Part shown: piece after piece, positions 57,543-64,000 of the stretch
Layout: every line of letters begins with the position of its first letter
Numbering within the stretch: the first letter of the stretch is position 1
DNA from: Aedes albopictus
Taxonomy: Eukaryota; Arthropoda; Insecta; Diptera; Culicidae
Reading direction: 5' to 3'
Assembly (NCBI RefSeq): GCF_035046485.1
Contig: NW_026917310.1
Span: forward strand, 38,708 to 102,707
DNA: 64,000 bases
Translations under genes and position numbers: made by a program
The notes under the pieces: generated by a model
Told to the model about the DNA's origin: nothing
Seen by the model: only the letters and a program-made list of their open reading frames with translations
Database searches by the model: none

Positions 57543-58378
57543 CGTTATGCTATTACTAGTAGTTCAGCATCATCGAAGTTATTTCCTGTCGGGTTTACCC
57601 CTGGACAAGCGTTACTTAGCGTGAAAGTTTATCGCCGGCAGCAATCGCCCGCGCACATTCCATGCGAAAGTAAATATGACCCCCGTCAGTCAGTGCGCAG
57701 TGGCGGTAGTCGGAGTTTTCTATCGGTCCTCTGGATTCCACACCAATCCCCTATACATCTATCGGACCAGGACCAGAGAGCCGGGTCCCATGCATCATCA
57801 AAAGGGTTTAAATTTCAATTTCTCATCGGTGGTGGTGCCTTGTGACATGGCTGCCGACCGCCGGAGTTGGTACGCTCGCTGATGCTTGGTTAAAAATGTG
57901 AGCATGCACTTCCCTGTAGTCTGCAGGCTGCTGGCGGTGTAGATAGTCGACCATGGCATGTGGGAATGATTGAACGAAACTGAGAAGCAGCTACCACAGC
58001 AGCAACGCCGGCAACGCCACCACTCAAATTAAGTAATAGTATTTACAGTTTCTCACCCCTGTTTGCCTCGGTTCCCTTCTCCGTTCGTAGGGAAAAGCAT
58101 CTCCGTCCGAGATAGTACACAAACTTAACATTATATCACCTCGTTTCGGGGATGGAGAAAGGGGACCGAAGCTAGAAACGGTCTTATCTCTCTTAGATTC
58201 GCGTGTATTTACTTGTGTTAAGGAAATACTTTACACCGAGCTACGAGGAACTACGATTACCAAAGTAAAGTCATCAGTAATCGAGTGAGTCAAACGAGAT
58301 TGGCCACTAGTTTCAAACCAATTAGGTCGCACTTCAGCACAGTGAAGATTTTCTTGTCATTATGTATGTGGAACTTAC
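57543..58378. other. Single-copy-looking island
   Basis: Mixed-composition, non-repetitive sequence. The frames 57510-57845 and 57676-57882 lack domains. On the minus strand it would be intron downstream of the candidate exon at 58379-58439. Confidence 0.35.
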
Positions 58379-58439
58379 CAAGTATCAACATGAGAGGATA
58401 ATCTACAGGACAACGAAGGTGACACTTTTTGAGACGTAC
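58379..58439 (-). other. Candidate recursive-splice exon (ratchet site), third site
   Basis: On the minus strand a very strong tract (TTTTTTTTCTTCTCCTTTTTCAG, 58440-58462) is directly followed by GTACGT. A consensus donor GTAAGTTC lies 61 nt downstream, after ACTTG. This is the same polypyrimidine-CAG|GTAYG plus downstream-donor layout as the 2728-2777 and 21067-21116 sites, but the exon sequence is unrelated. Two frames are open across it (VRLKKCHLRCPVDYPLMLIL; TSQKVSPSLSCRLSSHVDTW). It may instead be a small conventional exon. Confidence 0.55.
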
Positions 58440-59430
58440 CTGAAAAAGGAGAAGAAAAAAAATAAAAATTAACTTTATTTGACTTCAAAGTACAACCATG
58501 ATTTTTTATATAGCAGTCAGTAGAGTCGAGAGTAGTCAGCAACGAACGATATTTCCTAGCTGTTATGGAACCCCATTTTGTGAGATGTATGTTTCTAAGA
58601 ACAGTCTGCCTAAAACTAATTCCCTTTAAAAAAAATAAAAAATAGGAAAAAATAGAAAAAAAATAAAAAAAATCTGCCTGTTTCTCAATATCCATCTATT
58701 GCAACACGATTTTCTCTTTTGGTTTTTCTACGTTTCCGAATTCTGCACAAGTATTCTAGAAAACGTATTCAGTTAGCAAACCCAGGACCATTGCGACAAG
58801 AAAGACCCCCTTCAATCCTTACAACAACCGAGAATTGATGTCATTAGACTCAGATTTACCCCCCGAAGTGACCACGTTCTCAGACCAGAATTGCGCCCGG
58901 CACATGAAATGGTGAGCCATCGTAACGAACGTGACGAAAAGAAACCTCCAGAACCCACCAACAGAATGGAAGTGAAAGCTCATCATCATGCTTCTTCGTC
59001 ACCACGCCATACCACGTCGGAACGTCACGAGCAGCACTATGTACAGAGCCGTCGACGGATGCGAGGCCTCCTTCTTTTCTTTCCATTCAAAGCATTTTTC
59101 GGCCGAACGATGACCAGGCGTTATTCCATTTATGCAAATTTCTTCTTATCCCTGGTAAAAGGACGGTGATGACGAAGATGGTAGGGGAAGCTCCGTCGTC
59201 ATCACGGTGTTATTTATCTCCGTTTTATTTTTCCATATCCATCTTTTGCTTTGTAGAGAATTTCATTTTCTTGGTATTCTCTCGGACAATCGATGCGATT
59301 TGTGTAGGCATCGTGCAGTTTTCATTTTGTTCGGTGAAAGATTCTCTTGGTTGGCAAGTGTTTTGAATCAGAGGTTCCCAACTAGTGGTCAGAAATGCTT
59401 TTTCACAATTTGTTTTTACTTAGTTTAGAT
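58440..59430. other. Unique-looking region
   Basis: The A-rich 58630-58680 and mixed 58700-59400 stretches contain no recognisable coding domain. 58891-59169 plus and 58880-59086 minus are overlapping antisense frames. Confidence 0.35.
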
Positions 59431-59476
59431 TGGGACATCCTTTGGACACGCTCGACGTTTCGATGAACACTCCGTT

Positions 59477-59875
59477 TCACCCACGAATCCAAGAACTCCA
59501 GCTGAGTTCGATTAAAAATTCCATACTTCGAAACCTCAATATGTCTACAGCGTCTAGATGGTCGTTTACGTAGTGGGATTTGATAATGGCCTCTAATGCC
59601 CTCGGAAACTTGAGTTCTTGAACCTTTTTGTTCTTAACGACTTCAACGAACTATGACGAATCTGGAAGACAACGGGGCCAAAACCAATGCTTCTGCTTGT
59701 TCTCAGCAATGATCTGATACATTTTGCGGATGTATTCGAAGATTGCGACCGACCTCTGTCTAAGTATATCGTTGAACGCCAGTAGTGGGTGTACCCACAG
59801 CCTCCCGTATATTTGATGGATCTTCTCCGGTTTATTTGGGTTCTTCACTACTCCCAGTGTAGTGGAACATACCAC
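59477..59875 (-). pseudogene. Pao/BEL-type LTR-retrotransposon reverse-transcriptase fragment
   Basis: A single minus-strand frame runs from 59875 to 59477 with one in-frame TAG at 59651-59653. Before the stop, RQRSVAIFEYIRKMYQIIAE resembles the family's conserved I-x-D-I-x-x-M-F/Y-x-x-I segment. After it, FPRALEAIIKSHYVNDHLDA aligns with the P-R-A-x-E-A-I...HYVDDYLDS catalytic region. The catalytic YVDD is YVND here, replacing one metal-binding aspartate, so the copy would be inactive even without the stop. No LTRs, gag or integrase are visible. Its promoter-proximal edge abuts a LINE fragment on the opposite strand at about 59880. Confidence 0.7.
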
Positions 59876-59884
59876 ATGTGGTTA

Positions 59885-60205
59885 GGATAGGTGGATCCCA
59901 ATTTCTCCTGTGTATTTTGTGTTTGCAATTCCATTCTTTGCCGTTTGATTCTGAGGGTGTTACGCTCCGTATCATCTTGGAGCTAACCAGTGAATTCCAA
60001 GAGTCTCTCTACCTGGTGTTCATTGATTACAGAAAAAAAACTGGCAATTGTCTCGAACACGAAAATATGTGGGGTGCCCTCAGGCTCCCAAGGATATCCC
60101 TGAAAAAATCATCGGCCGCATTGAAGCACAGTACGAGGCATTTTCGTGCAGAGTCTTGTCAACTATGTCTTGTCCGATACCATCCGGGTCGTCGCTGAAC
60201 TGAGG
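59885..60205 (+). pseudogene. Non-LTR retrotransposon reverse-transcriptase fragment
   Basis: The plus strand encodes LRIILELTSEFQESLYLVFI (about 59968-60027), then DYRKKTGNCLEHENMWGAL. This is the LINE fingers/palm region that normally reads I-D-(Y/F)-x-K-A-F-D-x-L...H-x-x-M-W. The K-A-F-D box, with its catalytic aspartate, is destroyed. A frameshift follows: P-E-K-I-I-G-R-I-E-A-Q-Y-E-A-F-S-C-R-V continues in another frame from about 60090. It is 5'- and 3'-truncated and differs in motif style from the 8.2-kb fragment. Confidence 0.75.
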
Positions 60206-60375
60206 CAAGTATCTATAGTACACTAAAACCTCTTTTTATGCATGTTTTTTAAGCAATTTTAATTTATGCACCTTATTTTAATCCCTGCATAAAAAAAAGG
60301 AAAAGCTACTCAGTACCAATATTGTGCATTAAAATATTTAAGAATAACGCGAACTATTGCAACGGCAACCAGGGG
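60206..60375 (+). repeat. Leader of minisatellite element F3
   Basis: TTTAATTTATGCACC, CCCTGCATAAAAA and GAACTATTGCAACGGC match the F1 leader at 2985-3160 in order and orientation. Confidence 0.75.
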
Positions 60376-60379
60376 GTTT

Positions 60380-61500
60380 AAAAGGGGAGAGCAGAGGAAA
60401 GTTATAGGCACGTTTCAGGGGGTTCTAAGGGGTTTCAGTGAGGTACCAGGAGATCTCAGGGGGGGTTTGAGACTTTCAGAGGATTTTCAATGGGTACGTT
60501 TTCGGGGGTTTCCGAAGGTATCGTGTGCGTTGTATGGGGTCCAAGTGTCTCTTAAGGGGGTATTGGAGGCATTTCAAGAAGTCTCAGAGCATTTATGCTG
60601 GATTCAAAGGCGTTGCGGAGGCGTTTTATGGTGTTTGGAGAATCTCAGGTGCGTTACATAGGGTCCGTGGTGTTTTTTTTTTTTTTTTTTTGTAAAAACA
60701 CCTCGGTAGACATTTTAGGAAATTTCAGAGTATTTTCGGCGAGATTCAGAGGCTTTCGGAAGCGTTACGGAGGATTTTTCGGCAGTTTTTGAGCCGCTCA
60801 GGAGTGTTATGGATGCCCGAGGGGGCTTAAGGGGTTTTTTTTTTAGGCATTTCAGGAAGTTTCAGAGCAATTTCGGCGAGATTCATAGGCGTTACATAGG
60901 CATTTTTGGGGTTTTCGACGCCAAGGGTGTCCAAGGGGGGTTTAAGAGGGATTCTGGATGCATTTCAGGTAATTGCAGACAATTTTTACGGGATTCAGAG
61001 GCGTTACTCAGGCATTTTTAGGGCTTTCAGAGCCTCTCAGGTGCGTTACATGAGGTCCGAAGAGGTTAAAGGGGGATTTGGGAGGCATTTCAGCAAGTTT
61101 TAGCGCATTTTCTGAGTAATTCAGAGGCATTACAGAAGCGTTATGAAGGATTTTTCGGGGCCTTCGGGGCCTCTCAGATGCGTGACATGGAATTCGAGAG
61201 GTTTAATGGGGATTTGGGAGGCATTTAACCCTTCAGCGCACGCGCTGTTGTAAAAAGTACAACACTACCAAAAAACCTCGCTTTTCGTATACAGCGCGAA
61301 CGCGTTGCAGTTTCGGTTGCTTGATGGCGCGCGTCCTGGAAGGTTAAGGAAGTTTCAGAGCATTTTCGGCGAGATTTTGAGCCGTTACGGAAGCGTTACG
61401 AAGGAGTTTTAGAGGATTCCGGGCCGTCTCAGGTGCGTTATATGGGGTCAAGGAGGTTTCAGGGGGATCTTGGGGGCATTTTAGGATATTTAAGAGGATT
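60380..61500 (+). repeat. Higher-order minisatellite, element F3 forward arm
   Basis: The landmark GATTCAGAGGCGTT (with variants) recurs near 60600, 60742, 60880, 60992, 61117 and 61372, giving a unit of about 112-140 bp once the 115-bp MITE is removed. It is collinear with 3190-3870. A T-run of about 21 lies at 60673-60693. Frames here are shadows. Confidence 0.88.
61229..61343. mobile_element. 115-bp TTAA-flanked piggyBac-like MITE
   Basis: TTAA at 61225-61228 and 61344-61347. Ends CCCTTCAGCGCACGCGC and, reverse complemented, CCTTCCAGGACGCGCGCC form imperfect inverted repeats. GC-rich and CpG-rich in contrast to its host repeat. Same size class as 41617-41729, but of different sequence. 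Confidence 0.8.
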
Positions 61501-61832
61501 TTTAGAGACCCCATCAAAATATCTTTTGAAACGCCTCTGAAATTCCCTTCGTTTCAAAGATGTTTTTGAAACTTCTTATACGACCCTGACATAAAAACCT
61601 AAAATGCCTTGAAACGCCTCTGAAACCTCCGCAATCCAACTGAAACGCCCTAGAAATCATCAAAATCAATTTTAGATTCCTCTGAAACCCCTTTGGACTC
61701 CTTTAATAGGGTCCAGAAACCCCCTAAAACGCACCTGACAACCCCTTGAAACGCCCCTGAAATGCTATCAAACGCCCGTAAAACCTTTAGGATTCCCTCA
61801 AATGTTCTTGGAACACCCTGAAACTCTCTACT
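61501..61832 (-). repeat. Element F3 inverted arm
   Basis: C-rich plus strand (GAAACGCCCCTGAAATGCTA, CAAACGCC) repeats the vocabulary of the F1 inverted arm at 4330-4420. A SINE truncates it. Confidence 0.8.
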
Positions 61833-62032
61833 TCTTTGAGCATTTCCACAGTTATTAATTGAAGGGCTTTCTTTGCCTGCCATTGCATGAGTTTGTATAT
61901 TGTGAGGCAAGGACAATGATACACTATGCCCAGGGAGTCGAGAAAATTTTCCCGACCGGAACGGGAATCGAACCCGCCGTCTCCGGATTGGCGATCCATA
62001 GCCTTAACCACTAGGCTAACTGGAGTTTTTAG
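61833..62032 (-). mobile_element. tRNA-derived SINE, second family, full promoter
   Basis: On the minus strand: CTCCAGTTAGCCTAGTGGTT (A box), GGCGGGTTCGATTCCCGTTC (B box), then CGGGAAAATTTTCTCGACTC and a body ending AACTGTGGAAATGCTCAAAG. It is 3'-truncated relative to 17509-17703 but keeps the promoter segment that copy has lost. The anticodon region does not fold properly, so it is not a tRNA gene. Confidence 0.88.
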
Positions 62033-62042
62033 AGTACGCAGC

Positions 62043-62192
62043 CCAAATTTTCTCGAGCACAAATCCAGAGCTCAGTCAAACGTATCTGACTGGAAATGTA
62101 ACTCAATGTTTTGTGTGCGGAAGCAAGCATCAAGCTGCATTTTCAGTCAGATACGTGAGACGGTTCTCTAGATTTGTGCTCAAGAAAATTGG
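62043..62192. mobile_element. 150-bp MITE-like foldback
   Basis: The arms of about 50 bp share TTCTCGAGCACAAATC / TTCTTGAGCACAAATC and CGTATCTGACTGGAAATG / CGTATCTGACTGAAAATG when the right arm is inverted. Non-coding. Confidence 0.8.
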
Positions 62193-62257
62193 AGCACTCC
62201 GACTAGAGAACTGTTACAAAAGTATAACTCTGTTGGCGGATCGACTGAGAAATTTAC

Positions 62258-62327
62258 TGCAGGAATTAAACGGCTACGCAGTCTTCGTTTTTCGTATTGA
62301 AGACTGCGTAGCCGTTTAATTCCTGCA
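62258..62327. repeat. Perfect 29-bp inverted repeat (hairpin), 12-nt loop
   Basis: The arm 62258-62286 is exactly complementary to 62299-62327, with loop GTTTTTCGTATT. The 13-bp direct repeat ACAAAAGTATAAC lies at about 62216-62228 and 62327-62339, enclosing the structure. Confidence 0.95.
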
Positions 62328-62339
62328 CAAAAGTATAAC

Positions 62340-63130
62340 ATAATCCTAACAAACCATGATACTTATAACTCATTGTGATATAATCATGTTCAAAATCCTT
62401 GATGTTTTCAAAATAATGTAACTCAATTAAATTATATCACATTATGTTATAAATGTTGTTTGATAACTCATTTTATTATAATTTAGTTTCGAGTCTTCGA
62501 CATTTGGAAAACAATGTAATAAAATAATATCAAATTTTGATAGAAAATAGCAATATAGAGGCTGAAATTCATATCACATTTTGTTATAATTTTGATCTGA
62601 TTATAACAAAATAGGTTATTATCTAGATTGGACCTGTGTACTTTTTGTTACAATTTTAGTTAAATATTTTAATGCAATTCAGTATCATAATTGCTATTTT
62701 ATATAACTCATTTTGGTATCATAATGGCCAATTTTTCCGAACTGGTTAATTGTGCAACTGAAATGAGTTGCATAATGAAAAATAGTTGTATAAACTGTGC
62801 AACTCATTTGAGTTGCATTATGAACATTATGCAACTCAAATGGGTTGCATAATGAAAAAATCATTGCATAAAATTTTGTATGGAACTCGTTGCAGAACTC
62901 GATTTTTTCAGAACTCTTCGTAAATGTACGACTCGTGCTGAAAAAATCAACTTTTCGCAACTCGTTACATAAATAACTATAACATCACCCTGCATCTTAT
63001 TATAGAAAAATATTATAACATCATAACACAATATGATATAAACTTGATATAATTTTCTTGTCGAGTATTCATGTAACGTTACAGAGAACTTAAATTCTAT
63101 TTATTTTACTATAACATTTGATCAAAAGAG
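62340..63130. repeat. AT-rich region with TGATATAA/TATAACA words and GAGTTGCATAATG palindromes
   Basis: Repeated words such as ATTGTGATATAATCA, TATATCACATTATGTTATAA and TTATAACATCATAACACAAT occur in both orientations. GAGTTGCATAATG occurs in alternating orientation at 62765-62860, including the palindrome GCAACTCATTTGAGTTGC. Probably several old MITE fragments. Confidence 0.6.
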
Positions 63131-64000
63131 GATTAATTATTATTATTATTTATTAAGGAGGTTATTCGTCTCTAGAGGATTAATGATTGATGATTAATTG
63201 AATTATGTTTACAGATCAAAATGTATGAAAATGCATGGGATTCATCCAAGAGGATGCAGAACCACCCAACCTAGATTTTTTTAAAGAATATTTCTTTGAT
63301 TTATCCAAAAGTTTCTACTGGAATTCTTCCAATTAATCCTTCTGAGATTCCTGTAGTGTGTTTGCTGTACTTGAATTCCCACTGAAATAACACCACGTTT
63401 CCTTATAGGATTCACCTATGCATGGCAGTTTAACCCATTTTTATCTTCTACCAAATCTTCAAACCATCTAACCAAAATACGATACGGATAACAGACACTG
63501 AGAAAGATTACAAGTGGTAGTCTAACTACGCGTATTTTTCGAAATTAAATTAATAACAGAGCAGAATTAGGAGGTACAAAACTGATTGAACCCATTTTTA
63601 TGACAAGACGCGACGTTAGGCACGACATAACTCTTATTGTTCTTACAAACTTCAAGGGTTGACAATTTTCCTATTCTGTCCAACAAATCTTTAGGATAAC
63701 TTTACCAGTCGGACATGGTCCTGAAGATGATCAAAATCGCGCCCGAAACCGGTCGACAGAAAAGGTAAATTTTAGCTCCACTACTAATAGTGATAATAAA
63801 GATAAGACCTATGTCTTGTCTCACGTCACGTCTTGAGAATATCTCTATTTTTCGCAGAACTTTTTAGTGAGACTTCGACCTAAAAATTTCATCTTTAAAT
63901 TCCTCTAGAACCTCTTGCGATTTCTTCAAGGGCTTGTCTGAGATTTCTGAGAGGAAGCATCCAGAGTTCCAGGGATCATAATGAATGTATGGCCCTTTTC
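63131..64000. other. Spacer with old repeat fragments
   Basis: (TTA)n at 63136-63156. 63480-63590 relates to the 51.1-kb MITE. 63700-63760 (CCTGAAGATGATCAAAATCG, GCCCGAAACCGGTCGACAG) looks like a dispersed retroelement fragment but is not classifiable. The last 150 bp are AATTCCT-like minisatellite. Confidence 0.4.

Overview
The window looks like intergenic or deep intronic DNA from a large, repeat-rich insect genome. The best fit is an Aedes-type mosquito. Reasons: tRNA-derived SINEs with A and B boxes, short TTAA- and 8-bp-flanked MITEs, long-arm foldback elements, a degraded Pao/BEL LTR-retrotransposon pol, degraded non-LTR reverse transcriptases, and kilobases of degenerate minisatellite built on AATTCCT-like or CAGGGG-like words. 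The genus is inferred from this repeat style, not proven. No intact protein-coding gene was found. Every very long open frame lies in a tandem repeat whose period permits it.

Layout: 1-2050 is a 23-bp hairpin satellite grading into a second, degenerate 23-bp family. 2270-2565 is a MITE. 2728-2777 (minus) is a candidate recursive-splice exon. 2985-4570 is a minisatellite element with a head-to-head inverted second half. 5040-7980 is a C-poor GATGA-type higher-order repeat with a clean MITE. 8000-8470 is LINE debris. 8480-10000 is a single-copy-looking island. 10016-17400 is AATTCCT minisatellite carrying a hAT-like MITE, a 921-bp foldback element and a SINE. 17.5-19.6 kb holds a SINE and unique DNA. 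19.63-20.96 kb is a second 23-bp array, followed by a paralogue (21067-21116, minus) of the first candidate splice exon. 22.26-23.6 kb is a 9-bp array. 23.6-27.1 kb is unique-looking. 27.3-34.9 kb is more minisatellite with SINEs. 35.1-36.0 kb is a second foldback copy (922 bp). 36-49 kb alternates unique islands with MITEs, a nested foldback complex (41.49-42.98 kb) and minisatellites. 49.3-55.3 kb is AATTCCT minisatellite. 56.5-57.2 kb is a second 9-bp array, inverted relative to the first. 58379-58439 (minus) is a third candidate recursive-splice exon. 59.48-60.2 kb holds a Pao/BEL fragment abutting a LINE fragment. 60.2-61.8 kb is another copy of the minisatellite element. 61.8-64 kb holds a SINE, MITEs, a perfect 29-bp hairpin and AT-rich palindromes.

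The main functional hypothesis: three minus-strand sites each have a polypyrimidine tract, then CAG directly followed by a 5' splice-site-like GTAYG, then a strong GTAAGT donor 50-61 nt further on. That is the architecture of insect recursive-splicing (ratchet) sites. It would place the window inside a very long intron of a minus-strand gene whose ordinary exons lie outside it. Two of the sites are paralogues 18.3 kb apart and travel with 23-bp satellite. The rest of the window is mostly nested repeats whose insertion order can be read from target-site duplications and interrupted copies.
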